Position numbers and translations under genes: made by a program
Notes under the pieces: generated by a model
The model's input: the letters and a program-made list of their open reading frames with translations, nothing else
The model's database searches: none
Told to the model about the DNA's origin: nothing
Part shown: positions 43,752 to 52,558 of the stretch, in pieces
How the letters are laid out: every line of letters begins with the position of its first letter
Numbering within the stretch: position 1 is the stretch's first letter
Assembly (NCBI GenBank): GCA_002699365.1
Contig: PAAN01000018.1
Coordinates: 144,489-208,488 of the forward strand
Origin: Coraliomargarita sp.
GTDB lineage: Bacteria; Verrucomicrobiota; Verrucomicrobiia; Opitutales; Coraliomargaritaceae
Length of the DNA: 64,000 nt
Direction of reading: 5' to 3'

Positions 43752-46700
43752 CTACTGACAGGCTTCACACTCTTCACCATTCATCATAGCATCGAGTGAG
43801 CACGCTTTGACCTCGGCATCTGAGTATTCCTTTTTCTCAGAAGATGTGCCTTCTGTTTGACCTGCTCGTCCTCGTACCTCTTTTTTGACACTGACTGTTG
43901 CTTTCTCAATATTTGAAGCTCCTAGAGTACGTAAATAATAAGTAGTCTTCAAACCTTTACGCCAGGCATCACGGTACATATGTGAGAGCGATTTAATGTC
44001 TGGTTCCGCTAGGAAAAGATTCACGGACTGTGACTGATCAATCCATTTTTGCCGACGTGATGCTGCGTCTATCAAATATTTATAATCTACAGTGAATGCA
44101 GTTTTATATTTTTCACGTATTGAATCCGGTATCCCTTCAATGGCTTCAAGCTCGCCATCAAAATATTTAAGTTGCTCGCATATTTCATCATTCCAGAGAG
44201 CTTGAGCCTTGAGGTCTCTAACTAAATGACCATTTAAAACAATAAAGTCGCCGGACAAATTACTTTTAACAAAGAGGTTTTTATATGTAGGCTCAATACA
44301 AGGCGATGTGCCCATAATATTAGAAATAGTAGCGGTTGGTGCGATCGCCAAAACGTTAGAATTACGCATTCCCTGTTTTTCAATTTTCTCTCGAAGTGGT
44401 TTCCAATCCATCTTCCCAGCACGAGGTACTTGAACTTCTTGCCCACGCTCTGATTGGAGCAAGTCTAAAGTGTCTTGTGGCATTAATCCACGATCCCACT
44501 TAGAGCCTGTATAAGTACTGTAAGTGCCGTGCTCAGCGGCAAGGTCGGAAGATGCTTCATAGGCATAGTAAGCAATCGCTTCCATAAATTCATCGTTAAA
44601 CTCAACCGCTGCCTGAGAAGCGAATGGTATATCTTTAACAAAGAGAGCATTTTGTAGACCCATCACACCTAAACCAACTGGGCGATGGCGACTATTCGCT
44701 GTCTCTGCTGCCTTCGTGGGATAGAAATTTATATCTATTACATTATCGAGGGCACGCACAGCAATGCGAATGGTCTCGCGCAATTTATCGTGATCTAAAT
44801 TGCCATCCTTATCCAAATGAGAGTCCAAAACAACAGAGCCAAGATTACATACTGCTGTTTCTTCGTCACTGGTATTAAGCGTAATTTCTGTGCATAAGTT
44901 AGAGCTGTGTATGACACCTGTATGATCTTGAGGACTGCGCACATTACAAGGATCCTTAAATGTTATCCACGGGTGACCGGTCTCGAATATCATGCGAAGC
45001 ATGGACTTCCATAACTCAATTGCAGGGACTTGCTTTCCAAAAATTTCCCCTCTCTCAGCCATCGCTTCATACTCGGCGTAACGAGACTCAAAGGCTTTGC
45101 CATATAAGTCGTGTAAATCCGGTGCTTCATTCGAGCGAAAGAGCGTCCATCCCTCTCGCGCTTCCATCCGCTTCATGAATAAATCTGGTATCCAGTTAGC
45201 CGTGTTCATATCATGAGTACGACGTCGGTCGTCACCTGTATTTTTGCGCAGCTCAAGAAAATCGTGGATATCATTATGCCAAGTTTCTAGGTAGGCACAT
45301 CCAGACCCACGACGCTTCCCCCCCTGATTAACTGCAACAAGCTGGTCATTATGAAGCTTCAAAAATGGAATGACTCCTTGACTCTCTCCATTTGTGCCAT
45401 TGATAAATCCACCAGTTCCGCGTACTGCTGTCCAAGACCCGCCTAAGCCTCCGGCCCATTTCGATAAGAACGCATTGTCTGCGATACCGCGGTGCATGAT
45501 CGACTCAATGCTATCATCGACCTTGTATAAGTAGCACGATGAAAGCTGGGAATGCAAAGTTCCAGAATTAAAAAGAGTCGGAGTCGATGAGCAGAAACGA
45601 CGGCTTTTATATAGATTGTACAAACTGATAACGTAAGCTTCACGGTCTTCTTTTTCAGCATGGAAAAGACCCATTGAAACACGAATCCAGAAGTATTGAG
45701 GTACCTCTAAGCGGCGGTGTTGCTTAATGGTCTTATCCACGATCAAGTAACGATCGTAAAGAGTCTGCACACCCAAATAGTCGAAATCTAAATCCGCTGA
45801 TGGATCTAAGGCATCACCAAGCCTGTCCAGGTCGTACTCCAAAAGTTTAGGGTTCACCCGACCTATTTCTACTGCCCGCTTAAGATAAGTTTTTAAACCA
45901 ATGCGGTGTGCATCCTTGAGTTTCTCCACACCATCTTCGACTATGTCCCAGTCCAATACTTCCTCGTAAATATACGATAAAAGTATGCGACCTGCAAAGC
46001 GCGCAAAGTCAGCATCTCGCTCAATCAAAGCTTTGGAATTCAAAATAATTGTTTTTTCCAGATCCTCACGCTTCATTTCCGGATATAAAGAACGTCGCAA
46101 CTCTACCTCAATAGCATCAGAATCTAAAGTTAGCTCTAAACCAATGGACGCAAATTCAATTCGTTTCTTAAGATCTATACCATCCCAGAAAGTATTTTCA
46201 CCGTTCGCCTCGGTGACCACAATCATGGACTCTTGCTGCGCTTCATCGGCACTAGCATCGTCAGAATCTTCACGAAGACGCGAGCGGTGCGCGCGATAGA
46301 GAATATAAGACTCCGCTACCTTAAAGTGACCTTGGCGCATAAGCTCTTCTTGGACACCATCTTGGACATCTTCTATATTGATAAACGCTTGGCCAGAACT
46401 GTTGAGTCGATCTGTAACCGCACGAGCAACTTCAACTGCTGGCGATGAATCCATCTGCAGAGATAGGAAGGACTTGCGCACAGCAATTTCAATTTTTGAT
46501 TCATTCCAGGGAACGACCTGAGTATTTCTACGAATCAACCGTATAGCTACCGGCCCTCTTTCTTCAGTAGCTGTGCCGTGATTTCGCGCGAAGACTAAAC
46601 TCTTCGCTACATCATGTGCGTCGTTTTCTATGAGCGCTTTTTCTATCAGTAAATCAATATCATGAGAGGATAGTTTTAGCTCGCGCCCCTGCTCAATTTG

Positions 46701-47003
46701 TTCGGCTAGTACACAACCAACACTCTCTGCAACAGTAGCCACAAATTTTTGATTTTTATCAGTAAAAATTTCATCCTCTTGGCGAGATAACAATAAATCA
46801 GTCAAAGCTGCCCCAATAGTGTCGGCAATTTCCGCAAGGTCGAAATCGCGCTCTTGCCCTTCTGCTGCCACCTTAATTTCAGGGCGCTGCAATTCACCCT
46901 TCTCAATCACTCCTCGCCAATCAAAGCGCGGTTTTTTTTCTTTTGGAATTGTAGCAAAGCGTTTGAGCTCAAGATCTTCTTCGAAGGAAATTTTTTGTAT
47001 CAT
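43752..47003 (-). CDS. nrdA: ribonucleoside-diphosphate reductase subunit alpha (NrdA, class Ic-like)
   Basis: This catalytic subunit of aerobic RNR has 1083 residues, longer than E. coli NrdA. A degenerate ATP-cone-like segment (about residues 38-135) is followed by a clearer ATP-cone (about 150-245: IRRNTQVVPWNESKIEIAVR, then VQDGVQEELMRQGHFKVAES). The barrel carries the usual R1 blocks: SSCYLYKVDDSIESIMH, SSNLCTEITLNTSDEETAVC and the NLGSVVLDS loop. The C-terminal redox cysteines are in GEECEACQ. Long N-terminus with repeated cone domains resembles NrdA of Chlamydia-type (NrdAz) enzymes. nrdB is directly upstream. Confidence 0.94.
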   Translation of the reverse strand: MIQKISFEEDLELKRFATIPKEKKPRFDWRGVIEKGELQRPEIKVAAEGQERDFDLAEIADTIGAALTDLLLSRQEDEIFTDKNQKFVATVAESVGCVLAEQIEQGRELKLSSHDIDLLIEKALIENDAHDVAKSLVFARNHGTATEERGPVAIRLIRRNTQVVPWNESKIEIAVRKSFLSLQMDSSPAVEVARAVTDRLNSSGQAFINIEDVQDGVQEELMRQGHFKVAESYILYRAHRSRLREDSDDASADEAQQESMIVVTEANGENTFWDGIDLKKRIEFASIGLELTLDSDAIEVELRRSLYPEMKREDLEKTIILNSKALIERDADFARFAGRILLSYIYEEVLDWDIVEDGVEKLKDAHRIGLKTYLKRAVEIGRVNPKLLEYDLDRLGDALDPSADLDFDYLGVQTLYDRYLIVDKTIKQHRRLEVPQYFWIRVSMGLFHAEKEDREAYVISLYNLYKSRRFCSSTPTLFNSGTLHSQLSSCYLYKVDDSIESIMHRGIADNAFLSKWAGGLGGSWTAVRGTGGFINGTNGESQGVIPFLKLHNDQLVAVNQGGKRRGSGCAYLETWHNDIHDFLELRKNTGDDRRRTHDMNTANWIPDLFMKRMEAREGWTLFRSNEAPDLHDLYGKAFESRYAEYEAMAERGEIFGKQVPAIELWKSMLRMIFETGHPWITFKDPCNVRSPQDHTGVIHSSNLCTEITLNTSDEETAVCNLGSVVLDSHLDKDGNLDHDKLRETIRIAVRALDNVIDINFYPTKAAETANSRHRPVGLGVMGLQNALFVKDIPFASQAAVEFNDEFMEAIAYYAYEASSDLAAEHGTYSTYTGSKWDRGLMPQDTLDLLQSERGQEVQVPRAGKMDWKPLREKIEKQGMRNSNVLAIAPTATISNIMGTSPCIEPTYKNLFVKSNLSGDFIVLNGHLVRDLKAQALWNDEICEQLKYFDGELEAIEGIPDSIREKYKTAFTVDYKYLIDAASRRQKWIDQSQSVNLFLAEPDIKSLSHMYRDAWRKGLKTTYYLRTLGASNIEKATVSVKKEVRGRAGQTEGTSSEKKEYSDAEVKACSLDAMMNGEECEACQ

Positions 47004-47070
47004 TATTTTATTTTGGGTCAGTAGTCTAACGGTCAGTTTATATCAGTTGTCATGGGGTAGCAAATGTGCA

Positions 47071-47098
47071 CTAGCGGCGGAGATTGCTCCGCCACTAG
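47071..47098 (-). promoter_or_regulatory. intercistronic hairpin between nrdB and nrdA
   Basis: On the mRNA strand, two bases after the nrdB stop codon, CTAGTGGCGGAG pairs with CTCCGCCGCTAG around a four-base loop; 12 pairs including one G-U. No U-run follows, so it is not a classical terminator. It may stabilise nrdB mRNA or set the ratio of B to A subunits. Confidence 0.65.
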
Positions 47099-47100
47099 AA

Positions 47101-48183
47101 CTAAAGTTCGTCATCATCGACTGACCCCAGCGCGGACGCTTTCTGGTATTCAGTCACTCGGCCTTCAAAGAAGTTTTGCTCCTTTTTAATATCCATCATT
47201 TCTGCAAGCCATGGGAAGGGGTTATCCACACCATCACTTAAAGGCAGTAAACCAACCCCCTCAAGGCGGCGATCTGCAATATAATCGATGTACTGGCAGA
47301 ACTCATCTGCACTTAGTCCGACAGAGTTAACCGGCAAGCAGTCACGAATAAACTCTTTTTCTAAAGTGATCGCTTCGCGCATCATATCGGTCAGTTCCTC
47401 TTTAAAATCTTGTGTCCATATTTCACTATTTTCTTCAATCAAGTCCATTAATAAGTTACGGAAAACCTCAATGTGGTTGGACTCATCGCGTAGCGTGTAA
47501 CGGAACATTTGCCCAAGTCCTGGGAATTTGTTTTGCCGATAGAGTGATAGCACCATGCCAAACAATCCGTAAAACTGTGTCCCCTCCATGCACTGACCAA
47601 ACAAGAATAGATTTTTCGCAAAGGCTTGCTTGTCCGCGACAGTTTCCAGGTCCATGTCACGACGCAGTGCGCGTGAGTTACTCACAACGAATTCTGTTTT
47701 CTTGGCAATTGTTGGAATGTCTTCGAACATCGCCTCGCATTCATGCGGATTGATGCCGAGTGAACTGATCATATACACGAGTGAGTCGGCATGAATATTT
47801 TCTTCGTGCGCGTGCCGTCCGAGAACTAGCTTTAGCTCCGGCGCTGTGACAAGTTCGCGAGTAACATGCTGTATGTTGTCACCGACGATACCTTCGGCTG
47901 CAGAGAAATAACCAATCGCCATTTTAATAATCCAGCGCTCTACATCGGACAGTTCACTACCACGCCAAAGTTCAACATCTTTTTGCATTGGAATGTCCTC
48001 TGGCTCCCAATGATTGTTCTTCATTACCTTGTACAAATCGTATGCCCACTGATACTTGAGTGGCAAAATATTAAAGAACATCGTGTCTTTACCATTAATG
48101 ATCTTTTTTGCAGAAAATGCTGCTTCTGCTTTACTTTCGTCGAGGACGAATGTGCGATCTCCGATCTTGTAAGTTTTTTCCAT
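47101..48183 (-). CDS. nrdB: ribonucleoside-diphosphate reductase subunit beta (NrdB, class Ic-like)
   Basis: This R2 subunit of 360 residues houses the dimetal radical cofactor. The metal ligands are seen as Glu97 in SAAEGIVGDN (an Asp in most class Ia enzymes), Glu128 and His131 in HEENIHADSL, Glu200 in CMEGTQFYG, and Glu234 and His237 in RDESNHIEV. The residue that should be the radical tyrosine (four after His131) is Leu135. These features match class Ic enzymes such as the Chlamydia R2, which uses a Mn/Fe cofactor instead of a tyrosyl radical. It is the first gene of the nrdB-nrdA operon. Confidence 0.95.
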   Translation of the reverse strand: MEKTYKIGDRTFVLDESKAEAAFSAKKIINGKDTMFFNILPLKYQWAYDLYKVMKNNHWEPEDIPMQKDVELWRGSELSDVERWIIKMAIGYFSAAEGIVGDNIQHVTRELVTAPELKLVLGRHAHEENIHADSLVYMISSLGINPHECEAMFEDIPTIAKKTEFVVSNSRALRRDMDLETVADKQAFAKNLFLFGQCMEGTQFYGLFGMVLSLYRQNKFPGLGQMFRYTLRDESNHIEVFRNLLMDLIEENSEIWTQDFKEELTDMMREAITLEKEFIRDCLPVNSVGLSADEFCQYIDYIADRRLEGVGLLPLSDGVDNPFPWLAEMMDIKKEQNFFEGRVTEYQKASALGSVDDDEL

Positions 48184-48383
48184 AATATTGCGTCTGTTTT
48201 GAGTCGGTGGGTTAGAATGATGTTTTTCTAAGATTTTTACCTAAATAGGCCCAAAAAAATAAAGTGTCGCATTTAAAGTTTGGAGTGCCTTGAACAGCAA
48301 AAAGATACGTCTTTTGTGCAGTCGGTTTTGGCTATCATAGAACTGATAACTTGTTCCCTTTTCGTGCTGGTGTCAACATGGGA

Positions 48384-48428
48384 ACACAATATATTGTGAA
48401 ATTTTACAATTTAACCACTACATATAGT
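48384..48428. promoter_or_regulatory. pair of NrdR-like boxes upstream of nrdB
   Basis: Box 1 (48384-48399, ACACAATATATTGTGA) contains the perfect palindrome CACAATATATTGTG. Box 2 (48417-48428) is ACTACATATAGT, an imperfect palindrome. Their centres are 31 bp apart, three helical turns, which is the usual spacing of paired NrdR sites in front of RNR operons. They lie 200 bp upstream of nrdB. The NrdR repressor gene is not in the window. Confidence 0.72.
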
Positions 48429-48670
48429 TATTGTGCACAAGTTATTCACAATCAACTGCGAACAACTTTTTATAGTTATTTTACTAAACCACTACCACCT
48501 GTGAACTGAGCAAAGTTTTAATTTTTCTATTAATTGGGCTCCAATTGCAACCAATTTTGCTTCGTCACTGCATAATGAAGAATACCCACCATAAGTCGCA
48601 CAAAATACCATCAATTATAACCACATAATGGGGCATAAAGCTCCTTTTTAAAAAGTCCTATAATATACCT

Positions 48671-48688
48671 CAAAGTATTTATACTTTG
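48671..48688. repeat. 8 bp perfect inverted repeat
   Basis: CAAAGTAT (48671-48678) and ATACTTTG (48681-48688) flank a TT spacer. It overlaps the stop codon of the 44-codon minus-strand ORF at 48679-48813, so it could be an operator or the 3' hairpin of a decayed gene. Confidence 0.4.
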
Positions 48689-48813
48689 ACTCCAAATAGG
48701 GCAGTAAAGGCCTTGGTTAAATCCGCATATACCGCTTGCTGTATATTAATATCGGTAGCAGTGCCCCACTCTTTTATGTAAAACTCGAAAAAAGTAGCTG
48801 TGCTCTTATGCAT
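48679..48813 (-). pseudogene. small ORF or C-terminal gene remnant
   Basis: This minus-strand reading frame of 44 codons begins MHKSTATFFEFYIKEWGTA and ends DLTKAFTALFGVKV, followed by a stop. The residue composition looks protein-like rather than random, but a stop codon lies just upstream and no Shine-Dalgarno sequence or homologue is evident. It may be the decayed end of a larger gene. Low confidence. Confidence 0.25.
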
Positions 48814-48961
48814 AATGTTGCTCTACGCACAGACTGAGAACAGATCTAGTGAATTGAATTATCCATAAAGGTCGATCTCGTGCTTGACACAGCAAAAGTG
48901 AATCACACGATACGCGCTTCCTAATCGCATTGCGAAAAGGACACAGATTTTTCTTAATTCT

Positions 48962-49034
<73 letters not shown>

Positions 49035-49052
49035 GGACTTTATTTTTTAGAC

Positions 49053-49129
<77 letters not shown>

Positions 49130-49132
49130 CTT

Positions 49133-49165
49133 AAAGCCCTTAAGCCCATAAGCTTAGGGGCTTTT
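49133..49165 (+). terminator. rho-independent terminator after the tRNA pair
   Basis: AAAGCCCTTAAGC (49133-49145) pairs with GCTTAGGGGCTTT (49152-49164) with a single G-U, and a T-run lies at the end. It closes the tRNA-Lys/tRNA-Thr transcript before the sulfatase region. Confidence 0.8.
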
Positions 49166-49355
49166 CGATAATACGAGAAGAGAATCTGTACTTTTGACTT
49201 AGCCATTACTGAGCCACTTTTAGCGTTCACTAAAGGGAATATATGGGGGCGGGGAGTTCGCTTGGCTTAACTAAAACCTTACTGCAGTTGGTCTCTTAAT
49301 AAGTAACTTAAGATAAATATCGCCATTTTATCAGAGATTAATAAAGCAATAAAGA

Positions 49356-50873
49356 ATGCAATTTGGTCTATCTATTTTATCAATTAGCGCATCTATATCG
49401 TTATGCCTAGCAGGCCCATTTAAAGAAATAAAAGCCCAGCCGAATGTACTCTTTATTGGAGTTGACGATCTAAGGGCCGAACTCGGGGCATATGGAAGCC
49501 CCATGGCAGTCACCCCACACTTAGATAAACTAGCAGAAAATTCGGTCGTATTCCAGCGAGCCTACGTCCAGCAGGCGGTCTGTTCCGCATCGAGAGCTAG
49601 CTTTTTGACTGGCTTACGCCCAGATACTACCGGCGCTGACTATCCCTACTCTGAATACTTTGTAAATGAGGTCCTGCCAAAGTATCCAAGTCTTTCTAGT
49701 TATTTCTTTAGCCAAGGCTACTTTACTAGAAACCTAGGCAAAGTGCATCATGGACTTCAAGAGCACCTTTCCGAGCGCGAATACCAACCACCATTTATAC
49801 CACACTATCAATTGCCGGAGAATATCGAGGCTGGTAAAGCTTACCCCAATGGACGCGGACCTACTACTCCCGCATATGAAGCTGCTGACTTACCGGATGC
49901 TAACTACAAAGATGGTAAGGTAGCGCGTGAAGTCATCGCCACTCTGAAGCGCTACCAAAATTCAGGTAAAGAAGCCCCTTTCTTTCTAGCTGCTGGATTT
50001 TACAAACCACATTTGCCATTCGTCGCCCCAAAGCGGTACTTCGACCTCTACGATCCAAATACCATTCAACTTCCCAATAACTATCAATTAGACACTTCGC
50101 AGCATGCTGTATCTACAGCACACTATGCGCTCAAGAAATATCTTGGGCCATCCACCGAGACTCGAAAGCAATTACCAAAACCCTACGCGCACGAATTAAT
50201 TCATGCATACCTAGCCTGCGTGAGTTTTGTGGATGCGCAAATAGGGCTCATCCTCGAGTCACTGGAAGAACTTGGCCTGTCTCGCGACACAATTGTCGTG
50301 TTTTGGTCCGATCATGGGTGGCACCTTGGCGAGCAAGGCATGTGGGGCAAAACGACTAATTTTGAGAACGCAACGAGGGCACCTCTTATGATTAAGGTTC
50401 CCCATTTAGTACGCAAAGGCAGTCATTCCCGAGCGCTGGTCGAATATGTCGATCTTTACCCGACCCTGCTCGAACTTACCGGTCATGAAATTCCAAGTTA
50501 CTTGGAGGGCACTTCACTAGTACCGCTGCTGAAAGAGCCGAATCGCTCTTGGAAATCAGCGGCCTTCAGTCAATTCCCAAGAGGTAACTCAATAGAAGGC
50601 TATGCAATCCGAACCGATCGCTATCGCTATGTCGCGTGGCATCGAAAAAACCCAGGTACGGGTGAGCGCGGAGTGCTCGCCTACCGCGAACTTTATGATC
50701 ACCAGATAGATCCCCTAGAGTCGATGAATCTTGCAGACCATCAAAACTACATAGCTATCGAAGAGGCTCTAAGCGCACAGTTGTACGCTGGGTGGAAAGC
50801 CGCTCTTCCGTTAGGCATGACTAATGATGCTGAAAATCCAATCGCCCCAGTTGCGGTGAAGTACAAGAAGTGA
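49356..50873 (+). CDS. secreted sulfatase (iduronate-2-sulfatase-like)
   Basis: Sulfatase of 505 residues with a signal peptide (about residues 1-27). The formylglycine site is CSASR (Cys76), a variant of the CxPSR motif with Ala in the proline position. The metal-binding start VLFIGVDDLRAEL, the HHGLQEH segment and the late VVFWSDHGWHLGEQGMWGKT block are typical of iduronate-2-sulfatase-type enzymes. The true substrate is unknown; it would cleave O-sulfate esters on extracellular glycans. It begins the polysaccharide region, downstream of the tRNA pair, and is followed by a convergent sulfatase. Confidence 0.9.
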   Translation: MQFGLSILSISASISLCLAGPFKEIKAQPNVLFIGVDDLRAELGAYGSPMAVTPHLDKLAENSVVFQRAYVQQAVCSASRASFLTGLRPDTTGADYPYSEYFVNEVLPKYPSLSSYFFSQGYFTRNLGKVHHGLQEHLSEREYQPPFIPHYQLPENIEAGKAYPNGRGPTTPAYEAADLPDANYKDGKVAREVIATLKRYQNSGKEAPFFLAAGFYKPHLPFVAPKRYFDLYDPNTIQLPNNYQLDTSQHAVSTAHYALKKYLGPSTETRKQLPKPYAHELIHAYLACVSFVDAQIGLILESLEELGLSRDTIVVFWSDHGWHLGEQGMWGKTTNFENATRAPLMIKVPHLVRKGSHSRALVEYVDLYPTLLELTGHEIPSYLEGTSLVPLLKEPNRSWKSAAFSQFPRGNSIEGYAIRTDRYRYVAWHRKNPGTGERGVLAYRELYDHQIDPLESMNLADHQNYIAIEEALSAQLYAGWKAALPLGMTNDAENPIAPVAVKYKK

Positions 50874-50954
50874 TGCGATCCGTCTATCGGCGCCCAGCTC
50901 ACAAACATCTTCTATGGCCGTTGGTTAATAGCGTCCCAAGAGGTCATTTCGAAC

Positions 50955-52511
50955 TCAGCGAACGCCACCACCAAACTCGCCAAATATATGAGGTTTATCA
51001 GCCTGATGCGCCCTCAGCGTAGCTTGTAACTCTACCATAACTGCTCGCGTGCTTTCATCCAGAACAAGGTTTTTTTGCTCCATAGGATCATTCGGTAAGA
51101 AGTACAATTGATCATCATCATAATAGCCTGGGTATTTCTTATTAACCCCGTAGCGCGCTTGCACTGCTCCAGCATATGGATCCTGAGTCATACGCTCCCC
51201 TTCCTGATTAAATTCATGCCTATTGTCAGCTGTAATGACAGGCTGCAGGCTTTTCGGAAATCGCGTAGCAATGTATTTCCAATCTTTATTCACTACGCCG
51301 CGTGTGTAGGTGATCTCAATAAACAAATTATCTCTAACGCTTGCTACTTCCCCCTTAAGCAGTGGCAGCAAATCTTCGCCATCAATTATATAACCATTTG
51401 GAGCTTCAATCCCAGCTGCCGCTAAAAAAGTCGGCGCCCAATCGAGATTTGAACTGAGGGCATCAATAACCCTACCCTCTGGAATTTTTTTTGGCCAAGA
51501 AACGATACAAGCCGTACGAATCCCCGCCTCGTAGGCAGTCATCTTGCCGAAATCACTGTGATCACTAGCAAAGACAAGCATCGTTTCTTCGCGTATGCCT
51601 AAATCTTCTAGCTCCTGCAGGATCGCTCCGACTGAATCATCGAGCCAAGTTATATTTGCGAGGCGGCGCGACAATCCAGCATCTTTGACACGCTTAAAAA
51701 CTGATTGACGGGGCGCTTGTACTAATGGCGCCGAATTGAGATAACCACGGGGCGTTATGCGCGGATCTGAAAGCATTGACTTAATATTATCGGGTCCATG
51801 CGGAATGGTTAGTGCAACCGTCATGAAAAATGGATTTGCTTGATGTCTGCGCAAAAAATCAAGCGCGCCAGAGACAATCCATTCCGGATTGTGCTGGTGC
51901 ATGACTTTCGGAATGTCGAGTACATGAAAATTATTTGCGTACACGTTAATCACTTCATCAAAGCCCGCGTCATCTGCAATCATGCGAGTTAAAAAATCAT
52001 GATTTCGCTGCATCTTTTTGATCACGTCAGGATCGTTGGGATCTGCTGTATCCGGCACTCGAATCTGGTGCTTCTGGTTTGCCGAATTATGGTGCTTGCC
52101 GACAAGTGCGGTGACATAGCCCGCATCAGAAAGTACATGCGCAAGCGTTCGTTCATTACCCTCAAGATGCACATTCCATTGGATAAAATTTACATCATCA
52201 GCTGCAGTCACGCCTTCGAGGTATTTGTTTCGGGATGCATAACGACCTGTAAAAAGACTATACCGGCTCGGACTACAAACTGGCGAGGTCGCATAGTAGC
52301 GCTCAAAACGTGCCCCTCTCGCAGCGAGAGCATCTAAGTGGGGCGTCAATACCCGGCCCCCATAAACAGCAATATCTTTAAGGTCCATATCATCGACATA
52401 GATGACAAGAAAATTGGGTCGGGCCTCATCGTTAGCGTATCCATCGGTGTGCATTAGCGCTACCACAAAAAATCCAGCGAATACAATGAGAAGGTTAAAA
52501 TATTTGTTCAT
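50955..52511 (-). CDS. secreted sulfatase, CSPSR type
   Basis: This 518-residue sulfatase has a signal peptide (about residues 1-26, MNKYFNLLIVFAGFFVVALM; start chosen at 52511 because the N-region and hydrophobic core follow directly). The formylglycine site is SPVCSPSRYSLFTGR (Cys79). The metal-site block is NFLVIYVDDMDLKDIAVYGG, and the LVFASDHSDFGK segment carries the later metal ligands. It is the last gene of a three-gene minus-strand unit with the lectin-like protein and a GH130 enzyme. Confidence 0.92.
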   Translation of the reverse strand: MNKYFNLLIVFAGFFVVALMHTDGYANDEARPNFLVIYVDDMDLKDIAVYGGRVLTPHLDALAARGARFERYYATSPVCSPSRYSLFTGRYASRNKYLEGVTAADDVNFIQWNVHLEGNERTLAHVLSDAGYVTALVGKHHNSANQKHQIRVPDTADPNDPDVIKKMQRNHDFLTRMIADDAGFDEVINVYANNFHVLDIPKVMHQHNPEWIVSGALDFLRRHQANPFFMTVALTIPHGPDNIKSMLSDPRITPRGYLNSAPLVQAPRQSVFKRVKDAGLSRRLANITWLDDSVGAILQELEDLGIREETMLVFASDHSDFGKMTAYEAGIRTACIVSWPKKIPEGRVIDALSSNLDWAPTFLAAAGIEAPNGYIIDGEDLLPLLKGEVASVRDNLFIEITYTRGVVNKDWKYIATRFPKSLQPVITADNRHEFNQEGERMTQDPYAGAVQARYGVNKKYPGYYDDDQLYFLPNDPMEQKNLVLDESTRAVMVELQATLRAHQADKPHIFGEFGGGVR

Positions 52512-52558
52512 GATTAAAGAAATATTGTGCTGCAGCAATAGCCCTCTTGCTACATTGA

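Larger units (their letters stand above)
48184..48961. other. gene-poor interval (778 bp) with NrdR-like boxes, inverted repeat and weak small ORFs
   Basis: AT-rich interval between nrdB and tRNA-Lys. It holds the NrdR-like boxes (48384-48428), and a DnaA-box-like TTATTCACA at 48442-48450 (one mismatch to consensus). A perfect 8 bp inverted repeat, CAAAGTAT/ATACTTTG, lies at 48671-48688. There are two weak minus-strand small ORFs. One (48565-48636) reads MPHYVVIIDGILCDLWWVFF, then three more residues and a stop, after a good AGGAG; the other is at 48679-48813. No convincing larger gene is present. Confidence 0.5.

Noticed and set aside
48442..48450. DnaA-box-like TTATTCACA as a sign of a replication origin
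   Set aside because: It is a single box with one mismatch and has no cluster of boxes, no dnaA or dnaN gene nearby and no AT-rich unwinding region of the usual layout. It could instead affect nrdB transcription.
48565..48636. 23-residue minus-strand ORF with a good AGGAG ribosome site
   Set aside because: One purine run in an AT-rich region is weak evidence, the genome does not otherwise rely on such sites, and no homologue or partner is visible. It is described only within the gene-poor interval.
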